In this document: in pieces, positions 25,201-34,477 of the stretch
Layout: each line of letters starts with the position of its first letter
How positions within the stretch are numbered: position 1 is the stretch's first letter
NCBI GenBank assembly: GCA_019188255.1
Contig: JAETXT010000003.1
Location: 992,001 to 1,056,000, forward strand
DNA length: 64,000 nucleotides
Direction: 5' to 3'
Source of the DNA: Verticillium longisporum
Lineage: Eukaryota; Ascomycota; Sordariomycetes; Glomerellales; Plectosphaerellaceae
Made by a program: the position numbers and the translations under genes
Notes under the pieces: generated by a model
Database searches by the model: none
Seen by the model: the letters and a program-made list of their open reading frames with translations, nothing else
What the model was told of the DNA's origin: nothing

Positions 25201-26173
25201 TACCGCCCATGTCGAATCCAATGACGGGTTTCCTCTGCTCCTCATCCCACGACGTCTGCGCATACCCGACGACGCCGCCCGCCGGACCCGAAAGAATGCT
25301 CTTCAGTCCGCTGAAGGCCCGGAAATCGACGAGCCCTCCGTCTGACTGCATAAAGTCGCAGCGCAGGTTCGCCGCTTCGAGTCCGCCCTGAAAGTTGGCC
25401 GATATCGAGTCGATGTACGTCCGGATAATGGGCGTCAGGTATGCGTCTGCCGTCGCCGACGTGCCCCGCGGCACGGCTTTGATCATGGGCTGCAGGGCCG
25501 CCGATTCGACAGCCGAGAAGCCCATCTCGCGCGCCAGGCTGCCGACGAGCCGCTCGTGCGCCGGGTAGACGTACGAGTGCAGGAAGACGACCGACAGCGA
25601 GCGGTAGCCGTCGTCCCACAGCTTCTGCAGCGACGCGCGCACGGCGTCAAGATCTGGCGTCTTGAGGACGCGCACAATCTCGCCCGTCAGACCGACGTGC
25701 AGCGACGGGTCGCTCGCCGGGTCGATGGTCTGCGGTTCCGGGTCTTCCGAGTAACCCTCTAATGTGACGCGCTCGTCGACCTCGACGACATCTTGGTACA
25801 ACAGCTCAGGCGTGGCGACGCTGAGGTCGAAAATATTGGGGCGCGACTGCGTACTGATACGCAGCAGGTCGCGGAACCCTTTTGTGACGAGGAGCGCTGA
25901 GAGGGCGCCCTTACGCTCGAGCAGGGCGTTTGTGCCGACGGTTGTGCCCATGCGAATGCGGTCTATGGGCGCCGTGTCGAGGGGCGTGCCGCGGGGGTGA
26001 GGCTTGCCAGTGACGAGCTCGAGGACGCGGCGGACGCCTTCTGTGGGCGCATCGGCATAGTTGGCTGGGTCGACGGAGAGAACCTTGAGGATGATGTCTT
26101 CACGGCCGGGCACGGATGCGTGCACGTCCGTGAATGTGCCGCCGCGGTCGATGGAAATCTGGACGCCGGGCAT
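22244..26173 (-). CDS. OXP1: 5-oxoprolinase (ATP-hydrolysing, HyuA-HyuB fusion)
   Basis: The model is complement(22244..25049, 25101..26173), 1292 residues, the usual length for eukaryotic 5-oxoprolinase. The enzyme opens 5-oxo-L-proline to L-glutamate with ATP, in the cytosol. The N-terminal HyuA part starts [17 protein letters not shown] and carries [23 protein letters not shown] and, after splicing, [14 protein letters not shown]. The 51-base intron has donor GTATGT, branch CTAAC and acceptor CAG; it is a multiple of three, so unspliced sequence also stays open. The C-terminal HyuB part begins near residue 760 ([20 protein letters not shown]) and has [12 protein letters not shown] and the end motif ETPGGGGYG. 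The gene is divergent from the D-glutamate cyclase family gene and shares a 978-base promoter with it, which fits a joint role in 5-oxoproline use. A hydantoinase-like substrate cannot be excluded. Both halves appear intact. Confidence 0.93.
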   Translation of the reverse strand: MPGVQISIDRGGTFTDVHASVPGREDIILKVLSVDPANYADAPTEGVRRVLELVTGKPHPRGTPLDTAPIDRIRMGTTVGTNALLERKGALSALLVTKGFRDLLRISTQSRPNIFDLSVATPELLYQDVVEVDERVTLEGYSEDPEPQTIDPASDPSLHVGLTGEIVRVLKTPDLDAVRASLQKLWDDGYRSLSVVFLHSYVYPAHERLVGSLAREMGFSAVESAALQPMIKAVPRGTSATADAYLTPIIRTYIDSISANFQGGLEAANLRCDFMQSDGGLVDFRAFSGLKSILSGPAGGVVGYAQTSWDEEQRKPVIGFDMGGTSTDCSRFAGTYEHVFETTTAGVLIQSPQLDIITYVYSSLSSVKTLTNNRSVAAGGGSMLFWRNGLFAVGPESAGAHPGPACYRKGGPLTVTDANLFLGRIAPDYFPQIFGPNEDEPLGTEIVAKKFAALTAEINADNRAGGRAEFSAEQVALGFLQVASEVMARPIRALTEARGYDTSDHILSCFGGAGGQHACDVAAALSIEQVVIHKYSSILSAYGLSLADLVHEVQRPAAVDFGAASFPVIEQTLADMSSEATAHLSGQDVDAGRIRLEVYLNMRYEGSNSAFMIMQHAGEATANFGESFEEKHSREFGFVFPEKRILIDDYRVRAVGSTSEHKEKSPYRQLLDVACKKVEAPAAEGTKEVCFEAAAGGVDTNLYLLGKLEAGVRIPGPALILDQTQTILVRPKTVAVILDSIVVIELENSSVSKTALPSSDEPQQTQQVERTVNPIQLSIFGHRFMSIAEQMGRTLQKTSVSTNIKERLDFSCAIFSPDGGLVANAPHVPVHLGSMQFCVRHLHHQWKGRLEEGDVLISNHPSSGGTHLPDITVVTPVFDNGEIVFFVASRGHHADIGGTRPGSMPPDSHFLYEEGAAILGEKLVSNGRFNEERVIEMLLHEPARRPGISGTRTLSDNLSDLKAQVAANKQGIHLIQALISEYTLPEVHKYMFAIQANAEQAVRALLKKMHAAMPPGGLRATDYMDDGTPIALAITIDPATGDAVFDFTGTGPQVYGNTNAPRAITHSAIIYCLRALVASDIPLNQGCLAPIDVRIPPNTILSPGEGASVVGGNVLTSQRVTDVVLAAFGACADSSGCMNNLTFGIGGKRIDENGREVVDKGFGYYETIGGGAGAGPTWEGTSGVHTHMTNTRITDPEVLEKRYPVLLREFGVRAGSGGEGAHRGGDGIVRDIGFLVPGVQVSILSERRSRAPRGRNGGGDGGMGRNTWVRKSDGMTISLGGKATASFGRGDRIIIETPGGGGYGAKVAA

Positions 26174-26382
26174 GGTCGTGGTCTGGGTCAGGGGGTGAGT
26201 GGACTAGGTGGCGAGGGGTGAGGTGTGTTGAGATGAGATGCTCATATGCTCGGTTGGTTGACAGAATGAAAAGGAGGTCAGAATGGAGGGGACAGCAAGG
26301 TTGAGTGGGGATTCATGAAAAGTATGATGATCTTGTTCGACTCATTCGCACTTCAATTCTGAGAATGGGAGTGATGGTCCTG

Positions 26383-26388
26383 TTATCT
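26383..26388 (-). promoter_or_regulatory. Possible GATA-factor site
   Basis: TTATCT on the + strand, that is AGATAA on the minus strand, matches HGATAR, the target of AreA/NIT2 nitrogen regulators. A single copy is weak evidence; such sites usually act in groups. Confidence 0.25.
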
Positions 26389-26629
26389 AAAAAAAATCTC
26401 ATCTTGGTCCCTCAAGTCTCTCATTGTGAGTGATGCTCCGAGTTTAGGAGGCTCCAAGCCGACTACCCCGCGACCCTCGGCAGCTATGTGCTGGAAGCTG
26501 GAAGCTAGGCCTGATGGTCTCTGGTCTTGGCATGCTAAGTCCATCTTTGCTGCTCTCTTGATTGCCTGGAAACCTCACAGTCGTTTGGAAGACTATAGGG
26601 CTCCCAGCCTCAAACACCAGTCACGGAGA

Positions 26630-26639
26630 CGGAATCCCG
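26630..26639. promoter_or_regulatory. CGG-N4-CCG inverted repeat, site 1
   Basis: CGGAATCCCG. The left flank reads GGAGACGGA, identical over nine bases to an arm of the perfect palindrome at 30709-30728 in front of the MFS gene. Confidence 0.5.
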
Positions 26640-26724
26640 CACACTTTACTGCGCATAGCTGTCTCTCTGTTAATTGACGCCAAGGTTCAGTGGCTGATGT
26701 TGGCAAAGGTCATGGGATTCGGGT

Positions 26725-26736
26725 CCGTGAAAACGG
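26725..26736. promoter_or_regulatory. CCG-N6-CGG everted repeat
   Basis: CCGTGAAAACGG, four bases before CGG-N4-CCG site 2. Everted CGG triplets are another known arrangement for Zn2Cys6 dimers. One copy only. Confidence 0.3.
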
Positions 26737-26739
26737 AGG

Positions 26740-26749
26740 CGGACATCCG
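26740..26749. promoter_or_regulatory. CGG-N4-CCG inverted repeat, site 2
   Basis: CGGACATCCG. With its flanks (26735-26754) it matches the 20-base palindrome at 30709-30728 at 17 of 20 positions. Confidence 0.55.
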
Positions 26750-26849
26750 TCCCCGCTGCCTTTAACCACGCATTGTGCCTGTGCGATTCGTTGTCTTCGG
26801 ACAACACACGCCGATGGTAAGCGCTGGGTTGATGTCCGTTCATCGGACT

Positions 26850-26859
26850 CGGTAGCCCG
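26850..26859. promoter_or_regulatory. CGG-N4-CCG inverted repeat, site 3
   Basis: CGGTAGCCCG, 110 bases downstream of site 2. Its flanks do not extend the palindrome, so it is the weakest of the three. Confidence 0.35.
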
Positions 26860-27151
26860 TTCGAATCGAACGTCGGAATGCATGGCCAACAAGAACCCCA
26901 ATGATCTGGGGGAGCACTGTTCTGTACATGATCTACATATCGGCCGTGTCTTTTTTCTGTTATTGTCATTTTGTCTCGAATTGCTTGAATTGTTGTTCAT
27001 CGCTTCATACATTGCCAAGTGGTCCCTAAGTGTCACTTTGCTGGATCTTGCATTTCTTCACCTTTGCTTGTTGAGACAGCCCAGAATAGACAACGTTGGG
27101 TCATTGTCTTGATCTTCAGCCTCTAGACACACACATATACCTACTCCTACC

Positions 27152-28081
27152 ATGGCTACCATCACCGAGACATCAATCACTGAGACCGCCTCTCAGGGGA
27201 CGACCATCGCCAACCCTAGCACGTACCTCGAAACAGGCATCGAGGCCCGCCTCGCCGCCCGCAACAACCAATACACAAAATCGACCTCAGGGCTGGCTCC
27301 CAAGCACCTCCAAGCAAACCTCATCATCCTGCCTTCCCGCTACGCCGACGACTTTCGGGATCTCTGCGCTCGCAACCCCGTCCCTTGCCCTCTGATTGCG
27401 GAATCGCGGGCCCCCGGGGACTTCACAAATCTCAAGTCACACTTCCCCGGCCTCGATGGCCACCGCATCGCCCACGGGCTCGACATGCGCACAGACTGCC
27501 CTCGCTTCAACGTCTACCAGAACTCAAGGCTCGCACAGAACGGTGTCCCTGACATTCTGCGCCACTGGACCGACGACCACGTCGCCTTTGTCATCGGATG
27601 CAGCTACAGCTTTGAGTCGGCCCTCTCAGCGCAAGGCCTGCCTCCACGACACGCCCTCCTGGACCGCAACGTGCCCATGTACCGGTCCAATATCCCCCTC
27701 AACCCCTCGGGCGTCTTCACGGGCGCAACGTACGTCGTGTCCATGAGGCCGTACCGCAAGGCCGATATTGAGAGGATCCGGACCATCACGAAGCGGTACC
27801 TGCCTACGCACGGCGAGTGCGTGGCCTGGGGGTGGGAGGCGCTCGAAAGGCTCGGCATCAAGGACATCAACATGCCACAGTGGGGAGACGCACCCTTGAC
27901 CATGGACGGGCGGCCGTTGGGGGATGTTGCGGGAGATGATGAGAACGTGCCTGTGTTCTGGGGCTGCGGAGTCACGCCGCAGGAGGCTGTCATGAGGGCC
28001 GATCTCGAGGGGACAGTCATGGCGCATGCGCCGGGGCATATGCTTGTGCTGGATTGTAGGGAGGATGAAGTGCTCAAATAG
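27152..28081 (+). CDS. D-glutamate cyclase family protein (DUF1445 / UPF0317)
   Basis: A single open frame of 309 residues starting MATITETSITETA and ending REDEVLK. The family core is complete: LQANLIILPSRYADDFRDLC, CPLIAESRAPGDF, DMRTDCPRFNVY, the hallmark IGCSYSFESAL, RNVPMYRSNIPLNPSG and WGCGVTPQEAVM. Family members include vertebrate DGLUCY, which converts D-glutamate to 5-oxo-D-proline, and bacterial putative hydro-lyases. No targeting peptide is evident, so a cytosolic location is likely. Its partner across the shared promoter is 5-oxoprolinase, whose substrate is 5-oxoproline, which supports a linked role. The fungal enzyme's substrate is inferred from family and context; stereochemistry is a caveat because 5-oxoprolinase acts on the L form. 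No introns or lesions were seen. Confidence 0.9.
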   Translation: MATITETSITETASQGTTIANPSTYLETGIEARLAARNNQYTKSTSGLAPKHLQANLIILPSRYADDFRDLCARNPVPCPLIAESRAPGDFTNLKSHFPGLDGHRIAHGLDMRTDCPRFNVYQNSRLAQNGVPDILRHWTDDHVAFVIGCSYSFESALSAQGLPPRHALLDRNVPMYRSNIPLNPSGVFTGATYVVSMRPYRKADIERIRTITKRYLPTHGECVAWGWEALERLGIKDINMPQWGDAPLTMDGRPLGDVAGDDENVPVFWGCGVTPQEAVMRADLEGTVMAHAPGHMLVLDCREDEVLK

Positions 28082-28866
28082 ACGTGTCTACCATACCTAC
28101 TTTGGCTGAATCGGCCCATTGTTGTGCAGTTTACGGACTGCTGTCACAGAACTACGGGCATTTTGGTGAATGAGAGGATACTGTGTCGCGCCACTACCTT
28201 TTGAGGACTGATTAGCCATTTCCATCACCTGCTACCATCAACGTAGAGACACGAAAGTCAGTAGATGAGTCCCGAGCCACCTCATTCAGCTTTACCATCC
28301 TACAAAAGGCGCACACACTACGTTATCGTGCATTTCTAAATGGCTTATATTTTTTTCATCAGCGGATGCTTGAAATCCATAGACCGTATGTCCAAAGTAC
28401 CAATTCGAAGCAATATTAGCGCGGCTATGATTGTCACGTCAAACAAAGTGTGATACCTAGCCCAACGGACCAGCCTGAAGATTGCATGGGCAGTGTTACC
28501 AAGAGCCCCCGGCAGTTCAAATACTCACATCGGAAATTTGTTGCAGCAAGTGGGTAGGACGCCGATGACCGGTATGACATGCTAACGGGTACACACAAAG
28601 CCTCTCCTGACACGATCGTGGAGACACTCACTCTGAGACTGGACTTCCTGAAATCACATTGAAACTATTGTAGGCAGAGACTGAAGGAAACAATCAAGTG
28701 AGCAAGAATGAAGATTGTTCTTTTCCAAGCGTCGCAATCTGCTCCGTCCTTCACAAACTTCTCCAAGGGTGCCATGTGCACAATACCAGAACCTCCGACA
28801 TGACGGGTAAAGAATTGGGCATGTCTCCTCAATAGACATAGCGGAAGTTGAGATTGTACTCGCCAG
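28082..28866. other. Intergenic region, convergent genes
   Basis: 3' flanks of the D-glutamate cyclase family gene and of the MFS pseudogene. It is moderately AT-rich. No gene or repeat was recognised. Confidence 0.5.
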
Positions 28867-30191
28867 TCACAGCGGGTCGATCATCTGCACGCTCCCCCTG
28901 GAGATCTGGTCCTTCTTGTTGTTTTCCATCTTGAAGTGTACAATCTGCACCGAGATGAGGACCATGCAGATCACTGCAGACGCCAGACTCGACCAGTGGC
29001 CCAGCATGTACGGCGCCTTGCGGTAGACCTGCCCGGCCAAAACACCGGCAACGTTGCCTACGGCCTGGGAAATGCCCAGCGCAGTGGCACGGCGGTAGTG
29101 AGGTGTCGTGTTATTGACAATCCACATCTCGTTGAGACCCGGACCGCAGTAGAGGGGCAAGGCGATGAGAAAGCAGGCAAAGTAGCGGACGCTAGAGTTC
29201 GACACGGACAGAAGGATGGCGTAGCCGGCAACAGCGAAGGTGTCGAGAAACAGTAGGATGCTGCCGCGAAGTCCGTACCTGTCGCCTAGCATGGCTGCCA
29301 CGAAGAAGGAGATGCCGCCGAGGAGGTACGCTGGGACACTGAGATATTGGGCCTCGAGCCTCGGTGCCCATGTACTCCTGACGCTTCAGCTCGCGTCTTT
29401 CCATGGTGTCACGCTGCTCAGGTGTCCACCACTTGGCCTTGGCTGGGTACTCGGGAAGTCCGAACCACGCCCATGGAACAACAGTGAGGGAGATGAGTCC
29501 CTCAATGATGTACAGCCAGCTCCACGACTGAAGGCCACCGAAATTCCCGATCTTGGTAATTCCCGTGGCTACAAGCCCGCCAAACATGCCTGAGAAGGCC
29601 GTTGCAGCGAACAGATAGGAGAATCGCAGACCTTGCTTATGACGATTATACACCATGGTGATGTACAAGCTGATACAAGGGAAGAAACCAGACTCGCAGA
29701 CGCCCAGCAGGATGCGGCACGCCAGGAGCCCGCTGTAGCTCTTGATGAAGGCCGTGCCGATGGTGACAATGGACCAGGCGAAAGCCATGACAGCAATGGC
29801 GCGGTGCGTCTTCAACTTCTTCAGAGCCAGGACAAAAGGAACCATGAACGCAACATAGGTAGCGAAGAAGACGCTAACGGCAGTGCTGAATTGGGCGCCA
29901 GAGAGACCGAGCTCGTCGCGCATGCCAGCGATATAGGCGTTACCGATGTTGCTTCGGTCGAGGTAGGCCATGAAGTAGAGTGCGCAGAACAGAGGGGCAA
30001 AACGATAATCGAGACGCCGAAGGACGCCCCTCGAGGAGAGGGTCAACATAGATTTCGTTGGAAGGCTCTTCGCAAGTTGAGCCTTCCTTTTCATGATCGT
30101 CGTTGGTCATGAGAGCGGACTTGGTCACCTCCAAGTTCGTGTTCTCGCTTGGCGGAACCGGCATAGTCTCAGAGACCTTTTCTGACGCCAT
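28867..30191 (-). pseudogene. MFS permease of the allantoate/nicotinate (ACS, Dal5/Tna1) family, internally deleted
   Basis: The ancestral start is probably the ATG at 30191 (MASEKVSETMPVPPSE, a cytosolic hydrophilic tail). The family signature is clear: RRLDYRFAPLFCALYFMAYLDRSNIGNAYIAG in TM1, then FFATYVAFMVPF, RILLGVCESGFFPC and WSWLYIIEG, giving the first six membrane segments. After EYMGTEARG (about 29350) the protein should enter TM7; instead the DNA jumps directly to QYLSVPAYLLGG in another frame. Roughly 60 codons including TM7 are missing and the frame is lost. The second half (GDRYGLRGS, ALPLYCGPGLNEMWIVNNT, YRRATALGISQAVGN) is intact to a stop at 28867. A second frame break lies near 30035-30045, in the G4 run between YVDPLLEG and VLRRLD. 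Members import small carboxylates or ureides such as allantoate and nicotinate; in this cluster 5-oxoproline or a relative is a reasonable guess. The damage appears real, since a 60-codon gap is not a base-calling error. Confidence 0.85.
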
Positions 30192-31087
30192 GATTGGTTT
30201 GACAGTTGCGCAGTCACTGAAGTAGAAGTAGATAATAGTGTCAGGAATAGGTTTCTGTTGAGCAGTGTGATCAACGGGGAGTTTGGTGATGGTCGAGTGA
30301 GATCGAACAAGACATCGAGTCAAAACCCAGTGGGCGAGACGTGTTGCATTTATGTGAATCACTTTTCACCGGCATCCAAGATGTTGTCAAGAAGGAACTA
30401 CGACAATCATTGCAACTCATACAACATAAGCACGGTTTATCCCGGAGCCCTCGTCGTGTCACCCTGGCTTATTATCTGGGGGTGAACCCCGGACTCGAGG
30501 TAATGCGGGGCAGACTCGGCGGCTATCATGATTGATACACTATCAGGTGAAGCTAGGGGCTGCTACCGGCAATTTGGGACTGGACTATTGCTGCGCAGAA
30601 GTAAAGACTATCCGCTCCAGTGCCGATGGCCCTAACTTGGGTGGCTGCGCTTTCCGGGGCTGATGCATCATGAGCTGGCCTAGCAAGGTGAAGGGGCATC
30701 CGAGGACTGGAGACGGACTTCCGTCTCCGTCTCAATCACCAGTGGAGTGGGAGAGCTAGATGACCCTAGCTGTTGTCTGTCGTGGATGCTCAGCTCCCCA
30801 CACATTGGTCGATAGGGCGAGTCAGACACGCACAAGCGTCCTTTGTAGTGAAGATTACTCGTGCGGGGTGTCGTTGTCCAGGCCGACCCTCTTCGTCGTA
30901 TTTACATGGACTCCCGCCTCCGTAATCGTTTTGATAAACTCTTGTCAAGGTACCTCATCGGACCCGATGTCCGTCTTTCGCTCACTGTCGCCCAAGTCAT
31001 CTCTATCCTCGTGGACTCACGTATGGAGTCAGCAACTGCGAGAAGATGGATTCACAAGTATCAGGATCGCACCCTGTAACAGCTAGC
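30192..31087. promoter_or_regulatory. Divergent promoter between the MFS pseudogene and the Zn2Cys6 regulator
   Basis: About 900 bases with no coding signal. Its main feature is a perfect 9-base-arm palindrome at 30709-30728, described separately. Confidence 0.5.
30709..30728. promoter_or_regulatory. Near-perfect palindrome containing CGG-N4-CCG
   Basis: GGAGACGGA and TCCGTCTCC, exact inverted complements, flank a two-base centre (CT). The CGG-N4-CCG core is at 30714-30723. It sits about 520 bases before the MFS start and about 360 bases before the proposed regulator start. The same core occurs in reverse orientation at 33753, and 17 of 20 bases match at 26735-26754. Confidence 0.6.
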
Positions 31088-33368
31088 ATGATGTCTGAGT
31101 TGACCGGAATATCGTGAGATGCCCTCCATGTCGCCACCAACACTGCATTTTGATAATTATTTCCCTTGAGAACATGCAATACATTCGCAAAATGCTGAAA
31201 GTGATGAATTGAGTATTGGAGTATTGGCTAACAGTGTGGTGCGCTGTTCTGTAGATGTGAGCGTTGTCGAAAACGCAAAGTTGGTGACCTTCTGCAGGAG
31301 GTTGGCTTGAGCTAATAGAAATGAAGATCAAATGTGACCGACAAAATCCTTGCTCCAAGTGTCGAGCGGCTAAAGTAGACTGCTCATGCCCTTCTGGAGG
31401 TGAAAGATCACGGTAAGTGAGCAATAAGCGATGCTGAACACGCCCAGAGCGGTTTGCTCAACATATCCCATTGCTGACAGCTTCAAATGTAGTCCAGCTT
31501 CTAAGAAGCATGTTCAAGCCTTGGAGAGTCAAGTGAACTCACTGGAGTTGTTCATTCAAGATCTCGCCTCTGCCGATGATGCTACAAGGTCTCGACTCCT
31601 CGCAGGAATATCCTCATCATCGCCTCCATCATATCAACCACACCCCCCACCTGCGAGCCAACCGCTCAGGGTAGACGATCATGTACCATCAGCTGCATCA
31701 GGCTCTCCCTCAGAGTTCGGAGATCTCGTCCTTGCCAGAGCACGGGAGGGCCGGATGTGCAAGCTCGCGGCTGCGAGAAAGGCGTCCCAATTTTACGGCG
31801 GCACCAGCTTGTTCATGCAACTCTCAGAGACGACAGCCCCAAACCCTCAGCAACTTGCAGGGCCCTCTGAGAGTCCTGGAGAGCGCCGATTGGGTCCAGA
31901 CACGGAAACTACACACAGCGACAACATGGAGTATCAGGCTTACCCCTTTCAGCCCAAGGATGAAACTTGCCGTCAACTGATGGCAACGTTCTTCCAGACT
32001 GTCTACCAATACAACATGTGCGTCTACCGCGAATACTTCCTACGAGATTATCATGCCGAAAGCGGGCCTTACTACTCAGATACGCTCATGTTCTCCATCT
32101 GTGCCGTCGGCGCCTCAATCTCGCAAGAGCCCGCACTCAGGGCACTCTTGCCAGTCTTTCTCAAATGCGCCGGCGCCATGGTCTTCGAATCCCTCGAGCT
32201 GCCTGATCTCACAACTCTCCAGTCACTCATCATCTTGGGTCATCTAGAAATTGGACAAGGAAGAAGCTCAAAGGGCTGGCTGTTCTGCGGCATGGCGTTC
32301 CGCCTTACACATGAAATGGGCTTGCATTTGGATCCAGGAAACTGGACAAACAGCAAGTCGGAATCTTCTGTCGACAGGGAGATCCTGCGGCGCGTCTACT
32401 GGGCGGTCTTCATTGTCGACAAGCAAATGAGCCTCTATTTTGGACGGCCGCCGGCGCTGTATCCTCACGAAGCCGACGTTCGAAACACGATCCGCATCCC
32501 GTATCCTCCCGAGTGGGAGAGCCTCCTCGACTCTTACATATCCAAAAGCACTTCATCCACTGCCTTTGAAGACGGTCTCGCCACAGTCAGTTCATTCACA
32601 CATCAGGCCGAATTGGCCAAGATCTTTCACGTTTTGATTGTCGACGTGTTTGAGAATCGACTCAGGCAGACTTGTGCCACCAAGGCCGCTGCGACAGCAC
32701 AACAAGTCCATATCTCTTTGGTCAAATGGCTGGCCACGCTACCTCAGAAACTACATTGGAACCAGTGGACTGTCGGACAGGTCCCGCCCTATGTCTTGCA
32801 CCTACACATGGTTTTCCACACGGGCATGATCATTCTTCATCGGCCCCCTCGACAGCAACTCGACGATGACGCCATTGCTGCAGGCGAGGGTGTCGAAGTT
32901 TGCTATCAATCGCTGGCAGCGATTCTTAGGCTTTTCAAAAGCTACTCACGGTAATACCGATTCGAGACTCTGCCACTAGACTTTGTGCACACACTCTCCG
33001 CGGCAGCCGAAGTTGTCATGATAAAGAGATTCTTGGAAAAGTCCACATGGGACGACAAAGACATTTCGAAGCCTCTGGCACAGGTCCTGGACGCTATGGA
33101 GGCCGTCCAGAGCGTCTATCCGTGCATGCGCGGCATACGCGACAGCATACTCGAGAATATTAAATCAGAGGGCGTGAATGAGGAAGCTCAGCAACATCAG
33201 TATGGAGTTGAACTTGAGCTCATGGACCTCCTGCAATCTGCTGCGGCTCCATTTCCCGGAGCTTGGGGGACTGAAGATGCCGAAAGCGCGACAAGTGCTG
33301 ATTTGGGGTTCTTGTTGACGGATGACTTTCTCAATCAGCACTATTCATGGGACAACGCAGGCATTTGA
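31088..33368 (+). pseudogene. Zn2Cys6 fungal-specific transcription factor with internal stop
   Basis: The proposed exons are 31088..31113, 31255..31279, 31327..31412 and 31493..33368, 671 codons, with the first exon tentative. Together they restore a complete Zn2Cys6 finger: CERCRKRK, IKCDRQNPCSKC and RAAKVDC, spacing C-X2-C-X6-C-X5-C-X2-C-X6-C. The intron inside the finger (31280-31326) uses a GTTGGT donor and an AAG acceptor; the next (31413-31492) is GTAAGT to TAG. A coiled coil follows (KKHVQALESQVNSLELFIQDL), then the fungal_trans middle homology region with TFFQTVYQYNMCVYREYFLRDY, GWLFCGMAFRLTHEMGLHLDP and RRVYWAVFIVDKQMSLYFGRPP. At 32952-32954 a TAA interrupts the same frame (YSR, stop, YRFETLPLDFVHTLSAAAE), with homology-like sequence on both sides; the likely ancestor is CAA (Gln). 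The protein would lose about 138 residues. Its place next to the MFS gene and the CGG-N4-CCG sites makes it the probable cluster regulator. Confidence 0.75.
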
Positions 33369-34180
33369 ATGCAACGTCACACAATGTCTTCCCTACTTCT
33401 TGTCTGCTGCCAAGAGCTGACTTGCTACCGAGGGCGGAATATTGCCGCCGCTCAACGCGATTGCCTCATCCCATACAACGGCTGGGAACTCGGCTTCTTG
33501 TCTTACGGCCAGGCTTCATTGAAGAGTACCACAGCAAGCGCAACGCAGAAGCTCGGCTCTACCACGACCCTGGCTCTCTTGAACAGAAGCTGCATTGCGG
33601 GTTTGATGAAGAGCATTATCGATGCCTGCGTACACAATAGGTAGATAGGTAGATCATCAAGTTCTATGATACCCTGCCAAGGAGGTAAAGTGAGGGTGGA
33701 TCCAGGCCATCACGAAAGGGTCAAGACGGCTCGGTCAGAAGCCGAACGGACACGGAAGTCCGACACTGCAGGCCTCGGCGCCCTGATCCGTCCTACCAAG
33801 CTAGAGGAGGAAGAGAACCTTACTGGGATGCTCTGAGTCATTAGGTAGATAAGTGTAGGGGCAGGTGCGAGGATGCGGATGTTCATCTCGAAAGACCCAT
33901 GAAGGAGATTGGGGCTGAAGTCAAGCAGTTGGGGGCAATGTGGTGGAGTGAGGGTGTGAGCCGATGGGAGGCTCCATGTAGCTATCTGCCATGTGCTAAC
34001 AGCTCCCGTGGTGCCTTCATGAAAGAAAGGAGAGAATGTCGTCGAGAAGCTCGTCCATGCTCCTTTGAAGGTGCACTGCACCGATGTTCAAGGTACATCC
34101 ACCTTTCTGTCATTGCCGAGTCGACTTGAATATTCTCTGGAGTTGAATCATCCAGTCAAACACTTCTTTTCAATAAGAAC
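33369..34180. other. Intergenic region before the RidA fragment
   Basis: It holds one 91-codon ORF (33369-33644) that I could not assign and that may be non-coding or a relic. A CGG-N4-CCG site at 33753 is listed separately. Confidence 0.4.
33753..33762. promoter_or_regulatory. CGG-N4-CCG inverted repeat, site 5
   Basis: CGGAAGTCCG, the exact reverse complement of the core of the palindrome at 30714-30723. It lies 419 bases before the RidA fragment's start codon. Confidence 0.5.
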
Positions 34181-34456
34181 ATGTCCAAGAAAGCTGTTTT
34201 CACCGACCAAGCGCCGCAGCCTCGCCCCGTATACAACCAAGCTATCGTCGCCGGCGGGTTCGTCTTCTGTTCTGGCCAGCTTCCAAAGGACCTTGGCGGG
34301 AACATTGTTGAGGGAACTGTCCAGGACCGCACTGTGAGTTGACACGTGAGCGTCATCGAACCTCTATTCTCAAGAGAGCTACATTACCTGTTTGAGTTGG
34401 TTCAACTCGGGCGATCAGAGCAACGCTCAACAAGTGCCTCGTGATTCCAGTTCCCA
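34181..34456 (+). pseudogene. RidA (YjgF/Er057) family gene fragment
   Basis: Exon 1 (34181..34333, 51 codons, no stop) starts MSKKAVFTDQAPQPRPVYNQA and continues AGGFVFCSGQLPKD, the clear N-terminal signature of RidA 2-imine deaminases, which clear reactive enamines from amino acid metabolism. It ends at a GTGAGT donor. About 90 bases on, at 34418-34441, one frame reads RATLNKCL, the expected continuation, but it cannot be joined in frame at the available CAG; an AG dinucleotide may have been lost there. After this the family sequence stops and the last two thirds of the roughly 130-residue protein is absent; the Sar1-like gene follows on the other strand. I read it as a truncated gene. Its proximity suggests it once belonged to the neighbouring amino acid cluster. 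Confidence 0.7.
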
Positions 34457-34477
34457 AACCACGATTTGACTCCCTTT

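Larger units (their letters stand above)
26174..27151. promoter_or_regulatory. Divergent promoter region with clustered Zn2Cys6-type sites
   Basis: This 978-base region separates the start codons of the oxoprolinase (minus) and D-glutamate cyclase family (plus) genes. It holds three CGG-N4-CCG inverted repeats at 26630, 26740 and 26850, exactly 110 bases apart, one everted CCG-N6-CGG at 26725 and one GATA motif, each listed separately. No coding signal was found. Confidence 0.6.

Noticed and set aside
26801..27036. tRNA-like sequence near TTCGAATCGAA
   Set aside because: The loop-like element has no matching acceptor or anticodon stems around it.
32952..33007. Reading the TAA in the regulator as the start of an intron (GTAATA donor)
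   Set aside because: The CAG acceptor that would follow removes 56 bases and shifts out of the conserved downstream frame, and the only in-frame choice is 33 bases.
33369..33644. 91-codon ORF after the regulator
   Set aside because: I could not relate it to any family and a second frame over the same bases is also open; it may be a relic but is not supportable as a gene.
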